A DNA stretch of 47,671 nt, taken from the NCBI GenBank assembly GCA_014799505.1, contig JAAVHV010000015.1, forward strand, positions 32,343 to 80,013. The letters are read 5' to 3'. The DNA comes from Clostridiales bacterium. Its GTDB lineage: Bacteria; Bacillota; Clostridia; Oscillospirales; Oscillospiraceae. This document shows, one piece after another, positions 17,690 to 27,900 of the stretch. The notes below the pieces were generated by a model. It saw only the letters and a list, made by a program, of their open reading frames with translations, searched no databases and was not told the origin of the DNA. Made by a program: the position numbers and the translations under genes. The first letter of the stretch is position 1. The number at the start of each line of letters is the position of its first letter.

Positions 17690-19519
17690 TTAACCTCCTA
17701 TTCCCTTGTCCAGGCTGGCGCCGGTGACCTTGTTGACCAGGGTGTTGCAAACGAGAATGGTGACGATCAAAATCAGGTTGATGCCGCTGGAGAAGGCATA
17801 CAGGCCCATCTCGTCGAAGTAGTCCAGGGTGGTGGACAGGATGAAGCCCTGGGTACACAGCAGCAGGAACAGCGACAGCTCCCGCAGGCAGGTCATGAAA
17901 GGCAGCAGATAGCCGCTGATGATGGACGACTTCTGGATGGGGATGATGATGCGGGTCATGCGCTTGATCCAGGGGATGTCCTGGATGATGGCCGCCTCCT
18001 CGATCTCACCGGACAGCTGGAGCATGGAGTTCAGCGAGCTGCGGCTGGCAAAGGGGATATACTTCACCGTGCCCGCGATGATGAGCAGGGTGTAGGTGTT
18101 GAACAGATTGACGTACTGGTTGGAGAACAGGATGAAGAAAGCCACGCCAACGGCGATGGACGGCATGAGGTAGGGCAGGAACGCCATGCTGTTGACGTAA
18201 TTGGCCCATTTACTTCGTCGGTTTTTGGCCACGGCGTAGCCGATGAGGGTGCCGATGGTGCCCGCCAGCAGGGCGCAGGTCACGCTGACCAGCATGGTAC
18301 CCCGGAAGGCCCGCCAGATGGTATCGTTGTGGAGGATGCCCTGCTGGCCGTACATACCGTTTTCCGACACGTTCTCGTCGGTGACCCACCACTTGGTGGT
18401 CAGATTGCTGGTATCCCCGGTGTACAGGAAGGAGTAGTCGCCGGGGTTGGGCAGGAAGGTCTCAAAGGCGAAGGACACGATGGGGAAGATGCTGGTGAAG
18501 AAGGTGATGATGACCAGCGCCAGGGCGATGACGTATTTGCCTACCTTGCCCAGGTTGATCTTGGAGATCTGGCCGGACTTGCCGGTGACGGTGGTATAGC
18601 TCTTCCGGCTGGTGAGGCTGATCTGGTTGAGGAACATGATGGCCACGCCAAACACCATCATGATGATGGCAAGGATGCTGGCCTCGCCGGTGAACTTGGA
18701 GTTCATGGACACGTACTTGGTGGACAGGGTGGTCAGATTCAGATAGTGGGGCACCGGGTAGGAGCCCATGGAGCTGCCGAACACCAGCAGGATGGTGGAG
18801 AGGATGGCGGGCTTCACCATGGGCAGGGTGATCTTGAACATGGTCTTCCACTTGGGCGTGTCCAGGATGGTGGCGGCCTCCTCCAGATTGGCGTCCATGT
18901 TGCGGAAAATGCCGCCGATCAGGATGTACGCGAAGGGGGCGTAGTGCAGTCCCAGCACCACCACGCTGGGGAACAGCCCCTTACACCACCACAGGGGCAT
19001 TTTGATGCCGAACATGGCGGCCAGCAGGCCGTTGGAGCCGCCGGTGACAGCGTTGGAGTTGAACATATTCTGCCACACCACCGCCAGCGTCCACTGGGGC
19101 ATGATGTAGGGGAAGATGAAGATGGAGCTGAGGTACTTCCTCCATGCCAGGTTGGTGCGGGTGACCAGGAAGGCGAACACGCCGCCGAACAGGATGGCCA
19201 CCACGCAGGTGCCCACCGCCAGCCACACGGTATTCAGCAGCGGCGTCCAAAGGTTGGTCTTGGCCAGCTTGCTGGTGAACAGGTCGATGTAGTTCACCGT
19301 GGTGTAGCCCGACGTCTGGCCGGTGAGGTGGGCATCGATGGTGCCGGGGTGGATCTTGAAGGTGTCCTCCACGATGGCGACGATGGGGGCCACAGTGCTG
19401 AAGGTGAGCACAATGCCCATCAGCAGGAGGATGACATTGTGGGGCTTGGAAAAGTAGGTCTTGACCTTGTTGAGCAGGATGGTAGCGCGGCTTGCCTGGA
19501 GGGTGGTTGACTGGTCCAT
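17690..19519 (-). CDS. ABC transporter permease, two fused permease domains (AfuB/FbpB-like)
   Basis: A 609-residue membrane protein with about twelve hydrophobic helices arranged as two halves. Each half has an EAA loop that docks to the ATPase: LEEAATILDTPKWKTMF in the first half and IEEAAIIQDIPWIKRMT in the second. Fusion of both permease domains in one chain is typical of the iron(III)/hexose-phosphate/phosphonate branch. AAAGGAG precedes the ATG. It follows the binding-protein gene by 121 nt, a gap that holds a GC-rich hairpin, and is followed 3 nt later by the ATPase gene. The substrate is not defined by sequence; the sensory operon next door points to a sugar phosphate or similar anion. 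Confidence 0.93.
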   Translation of the reverse strand: MDQSTTLQASRATILLNKVKTYFSKPHNVILLLMGIVLTFSTVAPIVAIVEDTFKIHPGTIDAHLTGQTSGYTTVNYIDLFTSKLAKTNLWTPLLNTVWLAVGTCVVAILFGGVFAFLVTRTNLAWRKYLSSIFIFPYIMPQWTLAVVWQNMFNSNAVTGGSNGLLAAMFGIKMPLWWCKGLFPSVVVLGLHYAPFAYILIGGIFRNMDANLEEAATILDTPKWKTMFKITLPMVKPAILSTILLVFGSSMGSYPVPHYLNLTTLSTKYVSMNSKFTGEASILAIIMMVFGVAIMFLNQISLTSRKSYTTVTGKSGQISKINLGKVGKYVIALALVIITFFTSIFPIVSFAFETFLPNPGDYSFLYTGDTSNLTTKWWVTDENVSENGMYGQQGILHNDTIWRAFRGTMLVSVTCALLAGTIGTLIGYAVAKNRRSKWANYVNSMAFLPYLMPSIAVGVAFFILFSNQYVNLFNTYTLLIIAGTVKYIPFASRSSLNSMLQLSGEIEEAAIIQDIPWIKRMTRIIIPIQKSSIISGYLLPFMTCLRELSLFLLLCTQGFILSTTLDYFDEMGLYAFSSGINLILIVTILVCNTLVNKVTGASLDKGIGG

Positions 19520-19546
19520 GAGATCACTCCTTTATGACCGGGATGG

Positions 19547-19590
19547 CACGCGCCCCCGGCCCCGCCGATCGGGGCGGCCGGGGGCGCGTG
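19547..19590. repeat. GC-rich 15-bp hairpin between binding-protein and permease genes
   Basis: Positions 19547-19561 pair with 19576-19590, all but a few pairs being G-C, without a T-run on either side. Such hairpins after a binding-protein gene usually protect the upstream mRNA or reduce read-through, giving more binding protein than permease. The role here is inferred from position. Confidence 0.75.
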
Positions 19591-19640
19591 TGATGCGCTA
19601 ATCGTTCAAATGGTTCCGCGGTTCAGCGGCCCGCAATGGG

Positions 19641-21062
19641 TCAGCCGGCGTACTTGGTCAGCATCTCGACCCAGCTGCCCACGGTGAAGGACACGTCGGC
19701 GCAGTACTCGGGATCCTCCAGCACCAGCTTGCCGGTGGTGGTCCACCAGTCGTAGCCGCGGTCGTTCTTGGCCTCGAACTCCACAGTGATGCCGTCCTCA
19801 GCCATGCCGCCCTTGGAGTGGCCGTACTGGGCCTCGGTGCCCTCAGCCACGGTGGGGTTGGAGGAGTAGCCGCCCATGTCCTTGCCCCAGGCGGAGAAGC
19901 CGTCTACGGTCTCGGTCATGTAGGCGATGAAGGCGCAGGCAGTCCAGGGCAGGGGGCTGTTGTCGGTGACGAACAGGTAGTGGCAGTAGCCGTAGCCGCC
20001 GATGCCAGTGTAGCCGTGGTCATAGGCCGCCACGTTGATGTTGTTCACGGAGACGGAACTGGATTCTTCCACGGAGCGGAGCTTGGAGTACACCAGCAGG
20101 CCGAACTGGTCGGTGGCGGACTTGTCAACCAGGGTGTTGCAGATGGGGCCGTCGTCGGTCTGGGCGTTGTAGGACTCCACCCACAGCTTGATCCACGCCA
20201 GGGCGTAAGCGCCGTTGGCGCCCAGGCCCAGATCCTCGGCCTCGGACTTCATCTCGTTGATGGTGGGCTGGAAGTAAGCCTGCTCGTCGGCGCTCAGCGC
20301 GTCAAAGGCGTCCTTCAGCCAGCCGGCGTAAGTGTCCTCGGTGAGCATATACAGGAAGTTCTTGCCCACGATCTCGGAGTCGATGTCCATGTACAGGCCG
20401 TGCTCGCCCTCGGCCACGAAGTCCCAGCAGTTGTCATAGGTCTTGGAGCCGGTGTTGTTGTACATGAAGACCTTGTTCAGGGTCTGGAGGGCCAGGTAGC
20501 CGTTATAGCTGTCGGCGGTGACGTTGTTGGCCTCGGCCCACTCCTTGGGGATGAAGGTGTCCAGGATGCCGGTCTGCACCATCTTGGACTCGATCTGGTT
20601 GCCGTCCTGGATGAGGGTCATGGCGAAGGTGCCCTCGGGCTTCAGGGAGTCGGCGGTGAGCTGGTCGAAGATCTTGTTGTTCTTGGGCTGCTGCCAGTCA
20701 AACTCCATGTTGTAGCTGGAGTCGATGGACTGGAGGTACTCGATGAAGAGCGGCAGGGCGCTCTTGCCGCGGCTGGAGTTGCCCACGCCGAAGAAGGTCT
20801 TGCCGTTGGACTCCTCGATGGCCTTCTGGGCCAGCTCCTCAAGGGTCATGCCCTGGGCTTCCTTGATGATCTTCTGCACGGCGCTCAGGTTGGTGTCGTC
20901 GGGCTGGGCGGGAGCGGGGTCGTTATCCGCCGGGGTGCTGGCAACAGGATCCTTGTCGTCGGCGGGCGGGTTCGAGTTGGCGGCGGGCTTGCCGCCGCAG
21001 GCAGCCAAGGCCAGCATCATAGCGGCCGCCAAAAGCAGAGAGATTAACTTCTTCATTTTCAT
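19641..21062 (-). CDS. ABC transporter substrate-binding lipoprotein (AfuA-like)
   Basis: A 473-residue exported lipoprotein. The signal peptide KKLISLLLAAAMMLALAACGG has a lipobox, followed by an acidic Pro/Asp-rich spacer (residues 25-60) and a two-lobed periplasmic-binding fold (FFGVGNSSRGKSALPLF onward). Start ATG 21062 has AAGGAGG seven bases upstream; the frame running to 21248 is not needed. It captures substrate outside the membrane for the fused permease. In known AfuA/HptA relatives annotated as iron-binding proteins, the true ligand can be a hexose phosphate, so an iron label would be unsafe. First gene of the three-gene transporter operon, divergent from the sensory operon. Confidence 0.9.
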   Translation of the reverse strand: MKMKKLISLLLAAAMMLALAACGGKPAANSNPPADDKDPVASTPADNDPAPAQPDDTNLSAVQKIIKEAQGMTLEELAQKAIEESNGKTFFGVGNSSRGKSALPLFIEYLQSIDSSYNMEFDWQQPKNNKIFDQLTADSLKPEGTFAMTLIQDGNQIESKMVQTGILDTFIPKEWAEANNVTADSYNGYLALQTLNKVFMYNNTGSKTYDNCWDFVAEGEHGLYMDIDSEIVGKNFLYMLTEDTYAGWLKDAFDALSADEQAYFQPTINEMKSEAEDLGLGANGAYALAWIKLWVESYNAQTDDGPICNTLVDKSATDQFGLLVYSKLRSVEESSSVSVNNINVAAYDHGYTGIGGYGYCHYLFVTDNSPLPWTACAFIAYMTETVDGFSAWGKDMGGYSSNPTVAEGTEAQYGHSKGGMAEDGITVEFEAKNDRGYDWWTTTGKLVLEDPEYCADVSFTVGSWVEMLTKYAG

Positions 21063-21129
21063 TTTCGTTCCTCCTTCGTCATTCCTGACAAATTCGGTGG
21101 TGCTATCCCATAACTCCACCGTCAATTTC

Positions 21130-21135
21130 ATTATA
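21130..21135 (-). promoter_or_regulatory. Likely activator-dependent promoter (-10) of the ABC transporter operon
   Basis: Minus-strand TATAAT at 21135-21130, about 68 nt before the binding-protein ATG. No good -35 is found at the right distance (best is TGTTCA). A strong -10 with a poor -35 is what a promoter driven by an AraC-type response regulator would show. Confidence 0.45.
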
Positions 21136-21231
21136 AGCTGGGTTGAGAAAAATGAACAGGGGTCAAAACTGCGTTTTCTTGGGAATTTCTGCGGAAGTTG
21201 TGAAAAATTGATGAAACCATTTGGACATCTG

Positions 21232-21240
21232 TGATATAAT
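21232..21240 (+). promoter_or_regulatory. Extended -10 promoter of the sensory operon
   Basis: TGATATAAT at 21232-21240 is an extended -10 (TG, one base, TATAAT) with no clear -35. The leader to the GTG start at 21350 is about 105 nt. Confidence 0.45.
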
Positions 21241-21349
21241 ATCAGCAAATTGCAGCATAGCGGCGCGCGGCGGGGAAGCCCTGCGACGGCCGGCGGCTAT
21301 GATGAGAAGAGCGGCGCAAAGTCGGATCGGGTATTTTGGGGGTGTCACA

Positions 21350-22378
21350 GTGAAGCGACGTGTTCTGTCTGTTATCTCGGCCCTGGCGCTGCTGCTGGGC
21401 CTGGTTGCCTGCGCCGCCGGGCCGGAACCGCCCGCCCCGGACTACGCCCCGGACGAAGGCCACAGGCTGGTGGTATACACCTCCCACAAAGAGGAGGTGT
21501 GGCAGCCCATCGTCAAGGAATTTGAGGAACGCACCGGCATCTGGGTGGATGTGGTGTACGGGGCCACCAGTGAGCTTTTGGAGCGCATCGCCCAAGAGGA
21601 CAAGGCCCCGGTGGCGGATGTGATGTTTGGCGGCGGTATCGAGAGTCTGGAGACCTACCGGGACTGCTTCACTCCCTACACCTGCGCCGGAGCGGAGCAT
21701 ATTTTGGTGCGCTTCCGCTCCCCGGATGATTTGTGGACGCCTTTTTCCGCCCTGCCGGTGGTGCTGGTCTACAACACCAAGCTGGTGTCCCCAGAGCAGG
21801 TCAGCGGCTGGGCCGACCTGCTGAATCCCGCCCTCCGGGGACGGATCGCCTTTCCAGACCCGGCGGCGTCCGGCTCGTCCTTCACCGCCCTGGTCACCAT
21901 GATCAACGCCCTGGGCGGGGATCGGGAGGCGGCCATCCGGGCCTTTGCGGAAAATCTGGGCGGAGTGCAGCTGGATTCCTCCGGCGCGGTGCTCACCGCC
22001 GTGGCCGACGGCTCCGCCTTGGCCGGGGTCACCTTGGAGGAGACCGCGCTCAAGCGCATCGCCGATGGGATGAACATCGCCATGGTCTACCCAGAGGACG
22101 GGCTGAGCTGTGTTCCCGACGGCAGCGCTGTGGTGAAGGGAGCGCCCCATGAGGAGAACGCGAAGCTTTTCCTGGACTTTACCGTCAGCCGGGAGGTGCA
22201 GGAGCTGCTGGTGGGACAGTTCTGCCGCCGCCCCGTTCGGGACGATGTGGAATCCCTGGCTGATCTGCCTGCCTTGGACGAGCTGCCCGTGGCGGGCTAC
22301 GACCTGAACCAAGCCGTCCGGGACCGGGACGCGATCCTCATGACCTGGGCGTTCTACATCGGGGAGGACGCGCCATGA
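21350..22378 (+). CDS. Extracytoplasmic binding lipoprotein of a three-component sensor (HptA-like)
   Basis: A 342-residue lipoprotein beginning at GTG (VKRRVLSVISALALLLGLVAC), with GGGGGTG shortly upstream. The upstream frame to 21221 is cut off by the promoter and lacks signal-peptide character. The mature part is an iron(III)-type binding-protein fold: LVVYTSHKEEVWQPIVKEFE, DVMFGGGIESLE, PVVLVYNTKLV, GRIAFPDPAASGSS. Its stop overlaps the kinase start (ATGA), so it is made together with the sensor kinase rather than with a permease. In S. aureus HptARS a protein of this type presents glucose-6-phosphate to the kinase. I infer the same role, with ligand unproven. Confidence 0.88.
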   Translation: MKRRVLSVISALALLLGLVACAAGPEPPAPDYAPDEGHRLVVYTSHKEEVWQPIVKEFEERTGIWVDVVYGATSELLERIAQEDKAPVADVMFGGGIESLETYRDCFTPYTCAGAEHILVRFRSPDDLWTPFSALPVVLVYNTKLVSPEQVSGWADLLNPALRGRIAFPDPAASGSSFTALVTMINALGGDREAAIRAFAENLGGVQLDSSGAVLTAVADGSALAGVTLEETALKRIADGMNIAMVYPEDGLSCVPDGSAVVKGAPHEENAKLFLDFTVSREVQELLVGQFCRRPVRDDVESLADLPALDELPVAGYDLNQAVRDRDAILMTWAFYIGEDAP

Positions 22379-24084
22379 AAAAACGGTTGACCGCCTCCTT
22401 TCGGACGCGGCTGTTTGGGGCGCTCCTGGCGGCGGCCCTGGTGCCGCTGCTCATTTGCTCCGCCATGCTGCTGCAGATCTTCCGTCTGCGCATGACCGAC
22501 ACCGCCGAGGAGCAGGCCCAAGATCACCTGAGCCACGCCCTGCGGGCCTTGGACGAGGGATACGCCGGCTTTTCCGCCGCCGTGGACGACCTTCGGAGGG
22601 ATCCGCTGATACTGGACGCGCTGACGGTCGGCGGAGTGGAGGACACCCGGGTGAACGCCCAGCTTTTCGCCGCCGCAGGGACCGCCCGGAACCACGCCCG
22701 GTTCGATCTGTATGACAGGGAGGGCAACTGGCGTTATTCCACCCGGAACGCCCCGGCGGAGCGGCGGCTTTCCCTCAACTGGGGAGTGCTGTACCAGGCG
22801 GAGGAGCGGGACGCGCTGGCTTTCACCGCCGCCGGAGATCCCACCGACACCGGCTCCCCCTTGTTGATGGGGGCGGCGGCCCTCACGGATCAGAACGGAG
22901 ACAGGGCGGGCTATGTCGTAATCAGCCTGTACCAGTCTGATTTGCGCCAGCTGCTGGAGGGCGTTTACGGCGCCCAGGGCACGCTGATCCTGCTCAGCGA
23001 CTACTGGAGGCCGGTGTACTGCGCCCAGCCCTCCCTGGCTGTCTCCCTGGCCCCGGAGCTGCGCGGCCGCCTGCTGTCCGGCCAGGGGCTGGAGGGCCTT
23101 TCCGACAGCTTCCTCTACAGCGTGGAGCGCCACACCCCCATGGGACTGTATCTCATTCTCCAGCGGCCCCAGGTGTTCAACCGGGAGACTATGGGCCTGC
23201 TGTACACCGTCAGCGCCTCCAGCGCCCTGATCTGTGTCGTCATCTCGGTGCTTATGAGCCTGTCCCTCAGCCGCCAGATGTTCCGGCCCATCGCCCAGTT
23301 CCAGGGGGCCATCCGGGAGGTGGAGCGGGATAACCTGGATGTGCAGGTGGCCCGGTATCAGGACGACGAATTGGGGGAGCTGGCCCAGCGGTTCAACGAC
23401 ATGGTGGCTGCCCTCAAGCGCAACCGGGAGCTGCTGGTGGAGAACCAGCGGGAGCTGAACGAGGCCCAGATCCGAATGCTCCAGGCCCAGCTCAACCCCC
23501 ATTTTCTGTGCAACACCCTGGACACCATGAAGTGGATCAGCAAGATCAACAAGGTGCCCCAGGTGGCGCTGATGTCCACCGATCTGGCGGATATCCTGCG
23601 CTTCTGTATTTCCCCGGAGGAATTCGTCCCCCTGGGGCGGGAGGCGGAGATTTTGATGCGCTACATTGAGATCCAGCGCATTCGGCTGTCCGATTCCTTC
23701 ACCTTCACCCTGTCCCTGCCCGGGCCGTTGGAGGACTGCCTGGTGCCCAAAATGATCCTCCAGCCCATTGTGGAGAATGCCATCCTCCATGGGGTGGATG
23801 GGGTGGAAAACGGTACGGTAGAGGTGGATGTGGCGGAGGCAGGCGACGGTATGCTGCGTCTCACCGTCACCGACAACGGGGCGGGCTTCCCCCCGGATAT
23901 GCTGGGCAGCTTCCGGCAAATTGGCCGGCGGCAGGGACATTTGGGGCTTTACAACGTGGACACCATCCTGTTAAAGTATTATGGAGAGGGGTATGGCCTG
24001 ACCCTGCAAAACGGTGCCCAGGGCAAGGGCGCGGTGGTCATGGCCACTCTGCCCATCCGCCGGAAGGAGGGAGCGGAATGCTGA
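22375..24084 (+). CDS. YesM/HptS-type sensor histidine kinase
   Basis: A 569-residue membrane kinase. A first membrane helix (residues 12-34) is followed by an extracytoplasmic sensor of about 230 residues, a second helix near 275-297, a HAMP-type linker, and the His_kinase domain with the phospho-acceptor motif QAQLNPHFLCNTLD (His near 375). The ATPase domain shows VENAILHG and DNGAGFPPD. It probably phosphorylates the response regulator encoded next, with which it overlaps by 7 nt; its sensor domain likely contacts the binding lipoprotein encoded upstream. Confidence 0.95.
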   Translation: MKKRLTASFRTRLFGALLAAALVPLLICSAMLLQIFRLRMTDTAEEQAQDHLSHALRALDEGYAGFSAAVDDLRRDPLILDALTVGGVEDTRVNAQLFAAAGTARNHARFDLYDREGNWRYSTRNAPAERRLSLNWGVLYQAEERDALAFTAAGDPTDTGSPLLMGAAALTDQNGDRAGYVVISLYQSDLRQLLEGVYGAQGTLILLSDYWRPVYCAQPSLAVSLAPELRGRLLSGQGLEGLSDSFLYSVERHTPMGLYLILQRPQVFNRETMGLLYTVSASSALICVVISVLMSLSLSRQMFRPIAQFQGAIREVERDNLDVQVARYQDDELGELAQRFNDMVAALKRNRELLVENQRELNEAQIRMLQAQLNPHFLCNTLDTMKWISKINKVPQVALMSTDLADILRFCISPEEFVPLGREAEILMRYIEIQRIRLSDSFTFTLSLPGPLEDCLVPKMILQPIVENAILHGVDGVENGTVEVDVAEAGDGMLRLTVTDNGAGFPPDMLGSFRQIGRRQGHLGLYNVDTILLKYYGEGYGLTLQNGAQGKGAVVMATLPIRRKEGAEC

Positions 24085-24833
24085 AGGTCTTAGTTGTCGA
24101 GGACGAGGAGCTGATCCGAAAGGGCATCGTGCTGGCGGTGGACTGGGCCGCCCTGGACTGCGTCGTCGTGGGGGAGGCGTCCAACGGCGAGGAGGCGCTG
24201 GACGCCGTGGAACGGTATGACCCCACCCTCATCATCACCGATTTGAAAATGCCCAAAATGGATGGGCTGGAGATGATCCGCCGCCTGCGGGAGCGGGGGT
24301 GTACCGCCTACGTCATCATCCTCACCGCCTACGACAGCTTTGAATATGCCCAGTCCGCCCTGCGGCTTGGGGCGGTGGATTTTCTGCTCAAACCCTTCCA
24401 CGACGGAGATCTGGAGCGGGCGGTGACCAATCTGCGCCGCCGGCTCGGGCCATCCTCCAGGGCAGAGGGCGGATCCGCCCCGCCTATCCTGGGCCTGAAA
24501 AAGGGGGACAAGAGCAAGTATGTACTGGGGGCGATGGACTACATCGGCGCCCACTACAACGACCCGGGTATCTCCGTAGGCGTGATCGCCCAGCATCTGG
24601 GCCTCAGCGAGGGCCACCTCAGCCACCTGTTCAAAAAAGAGACGGACTACACCCTGCTCAACTACCTCACCCGGTACCGCATCCACAAAGCCATGGAACT
24701 GCTGCGGGACTGCCGGGCCAAGGTCTATGAGGTGGCGGAGCAGGTGGGCTACAGGGACATCACCTACTTTTCCGCCACCTTCAAGAAGGTGGTGGGGATG
24801 TCCCCATCGGAGTACCAGGACACCAGCAGATGA
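24078..24833 (+). CDS. YesN/HptR-type response regulator with AraC DNA-binding domain
   Basis: A 251-residue protein. The receiver domain (1-120) has the acidic pair VEDEE, phospho-acceptor Asp near 54 in ITDLKMPKMDG, and KPF with the conserved Lys. After a linker, residues 145-250 form a double helix-turn-helix of the AraC type (VGVIAQHLGLSEGHLSHLFK and VAEQVGYRDITYFSATFKK). It is expected to activate the divergent ABC transporter operon, whose promoter lacks a good -35. Last gene of the sensory operon. Confidence 0.95.
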   Translation: MLKVLVVEDEELIRKGIVLAVDWAALDCVVVGEASNGEEALDAVERYDPTLIITDLKMPKMDGLEMIRRLRERGCTAYVIILTAYDSFEYAQSALRLGAVDFLLKPFHDGDLERAVTNLRRRLGPSSRAEGGSAPPILGLKKGDKSKYVLGAMDYIGAHYNDPGISVGVIAQHLGLSEGHLSHLFKKETDYTLLNYLTRYRIHKAMELLRDCRAKVYEVAEQVGYRDITYFSATFKKVVGMSPSEYQDTSR

Positions 24834-24834
24834 A

Positions 24835-24872
24835 AGAAAGGCCGCGGTGACAAAAATCACCGCGGCCTTTCT
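24835..24872. terminator. Bidirectional terminator between convergent genes
   Basis: 16-bp perfect stem (24835-24850 with 24857-24872), 6-nt loop, flanked by A-rich and T-rich bases. It begins two bases after the response regulator stop and also lies just past the end of the hybrid kinase gene on the other strand. Confidence 0.88.
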
Positions 24873-24902
24873 TATCGTTGGAGATCCCGCGCTGTGCTCA
24901 GC

Positions 24903-27900
24903 TTACTTTTCGTCCACCAGGATCGTCTGCAAGGTTTCCATCAGCTTCGGGATGTCGATGGGCTTGGGCACATGGCCGTCCATACCAGCGTCGAACGCCT
25001 TCTGCCGGTCCTCCTCGAACGCGTTGGCCGTCATGGCCACGATGGGGATCTTGGCTTTGGCGGGGTCATCCATGGCGCGGATGGTCCGGGCGGCCGTATA
25101 GCCGTCCATCACCGGCATTTGAATATCCATCAGGATGATGTCATAGGCGCCGGCCTGCGCGGTTTGGATGGCCTCGACGGCCTCAGTCCCGTCATCCGCT
25201 GTGTCAACGATCAGCCCGGCTTCCTCCAGCACCGTCAAGGCGATTTCCTGGTTCAATTCGTTGTCCTCCACCAGAAGCACCTTTTTGCCGGCAAGGAGCC
25301 GCGCGGACGCATCCTGTTCTTCGTTCTCCTCCAGCTCCTTGTAGGGCGCTGTCAGAATTCCCCGGAGCTCTGAGAAAAACAGCGGCTTGGAACAGAACGC
25401 CGTGACCCCCGCCTCTCTTGCCTCGGTCTCGATGTCGGTCCAGTCATAGGCGGTGAGGATGATGATAGCGGCATCCTTTCCAATGATCCTGCGCAGCCGC
25501 CGCGCCGTCTCGACACCATTGAGATCCGGGAGCAGCCAGTCGATCAGGAATACGCGGAAGGGATCATTCTGCTCCAGGGCAAATTCTGTCCGGATAATGG
25601 CCTCCTCGCCCCGGGTCGTCCAATCGGGGCGCATCCCCAGGTCGGAGAGCATCTTGCTCACACTGGTGCAGGTGTTGGTGTCGTCGTCCACCACCAGCGC
25701 CCGCAGATCCGCCAGCTTTTCCAGATGCTGTACGTCGTCCATGTCATCTTTGACCCGGAACTGGAAGGAGACGACAAATTCCGATCCCTTGCCCACCTCG
25801 CTGGTCACGGCAATGGATCCGTGCATCATGTCGACGATATTCTTGGTGATGGCAAGGCCCAGCCCCGTCCCCTGGATCCCGCTGACGGTGGAGGTCTGCT
25901 CCCGCTCAAAGGGCTCAAATAGGTGTACCAGGAATTCCTTGCTCATGCCGATGCCGGTGTCGCGGATCCGGAACTGATAGGAGGCGTACCCCTCCGGTGC
26001 GTCGTCCGTCTGGATGATGCGGACGCTGACCGTCCCGCCGGGCCCGGTGTATTTCATGGCGTTGCTCAGGATATTCAGCAGCACCTGGCTCAGGCGGAGC
26101 TTATCGCAGATGATGGTCTCGTTGGTGACGTCCAGCGTATCCACGTGGAAGGAGAGCTGCTTTGACTTCACGTCGGCCTGCACGATGGTCTTCAGGTCGT
26201 GCATGATCTCCGGCAGACTGGCCTCGTTCTCCTCGATCTTGACCTTGCCGCTTTCGATGCGGCTCATGTCCAAGATGTCGTTGATGAGGCTGAGCAGGTG
26301 CTTGCTGGAGGTGAGGATTTTCCTGAGATAGCCCTCCACTTGCTCCTGATTTTCGATGTGGGACACGGCCAGGGACGTAAAGCCGATGATCGCGTTCATG
26401 GGCGTGCGAATGTCATGGGACATATTATTCAGGAAGGTGGTCTTCGCGATGTTGGCGCGCTGTGCCTCCGCCAGAGCGGTTTCCAGAACCGCCTTCTGTT
26501 CCTGTTCTCTGTGGACGATCTCGTCAATATTCCGGAATCCGATTAGGAAAAAGTCGCCCGGATCCCGGAAGCTTCCATCCGCTCCCAGATGCGTTGCGCA
26601 AGTGAACTGGTAAGTATGTATTTCGCCGTCGATCAGCACCCGGTAGCTTCCGGAATATTCTGTGCTGGCGCCCAGTTTTTCTATGATTGTGTCCAGCGCG
26701 AGGGCTTCTGCCAGGTACTGCCGGTCTCCGGAGAAGACGCGGTTATTGATATAATCCAGCATGAACCCGGTGTAGGAAACCTCTTTCTTGGAATTTGGGT
26801 CCAATCCGGGGGCCACGTAGCCTGCCAGCTTTACCACCCTGGCGGCGTCGGCCCTGGCGTTGATTGCGTAGACGTTAAGAAAATCCCGGCTCAGGGTGTT
26901 GACGATGGCCAGCTGCTTCTCCAGCTCCAGGTTGGCGCGCTCGGTGGCGTGGAGGAGCTTTTTGCTCCACCGCGACCGCAGATAGAGGGCGATGATCACG
27001 CCGATGGCTGCGGCGGCCAGCAGCGCCGTCATAACCACGATTCCGGGGTGGGCCCGCATATACTGGCCGAAGGACATATTTTCGGGCGTGTTAGCCGTGT
27101 ACGCTGTGATGAGCTGGGTCATAGCGTCATCCGGCATCTGCCCGATGCATTTGTTCAGGATGGTAATGAGTTCGTGGTCGCAGCTGCTCCTGACGTACAT
27201 CTTGAAGTCGAAGCGCATGGAATCGACCATGCTGTACTGCAGCGACGCGGAGGGGTTGCTGTTCACAAAGGACTGGGCTGTGTAGGTGTACACATAAGTG
27301 GCGTCCGCCCTCCCGTCCAAAACGGCCTGCAGGGCGCCCTCGCGGGTCTGACAGTTGAGGACCGCGGCGTTTCCGATCAAGTTCTGCTCAACGGCGATGT
27401 CCCCCAGGAGATCCGCCACCGCCAAAGTGGCGATCTCACCGCTGAAATCCTTGCGGGTCACCAGCGCGACCCCGGTGTTGAGATAGGCCGCTGTATAAAA
27501 TCCGTTCCGCTCAAGCTCGTCGGCCTTCAGCTGATCCTGCCGCCAGTCAATGACGACATCCACGCCGTTGTGATCCGCCAGCTCGTAATACTCCGCCCGG
27601 TCAGCCGGGATGACCGGCTCATAGGGCAGTTCGGCCAGTTCCATCAGTTGTGCAAAATAGTCTGGCAGGATCCCCTTCAGCTCGCCGTTCTCCACATAGG
27701 AATAGGGCTTGCGGTCGCCCATAGAGGTGACTGTGATCTGCTTTTTCCCGGATATAACGTCTTGGATATAGGCTTTTTCCCGTTCGGTAAAGGAGAGCCC
27801 GGAGGAATGGACGGTTCCATAATATTTGTAAAACAGATTATTGGACCAGTCCCCCTCGTTGATGTTCATCTGGTCAATGGCATAATTGATCTCAGACAGC

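Noticed and set aside
19641-22378. Iron(III) transport assignment for both binding proteins
   Set aside because: Only the overall fold suggests it; the HptARS-like context favours sugar phosphates, so no ion is claimed.
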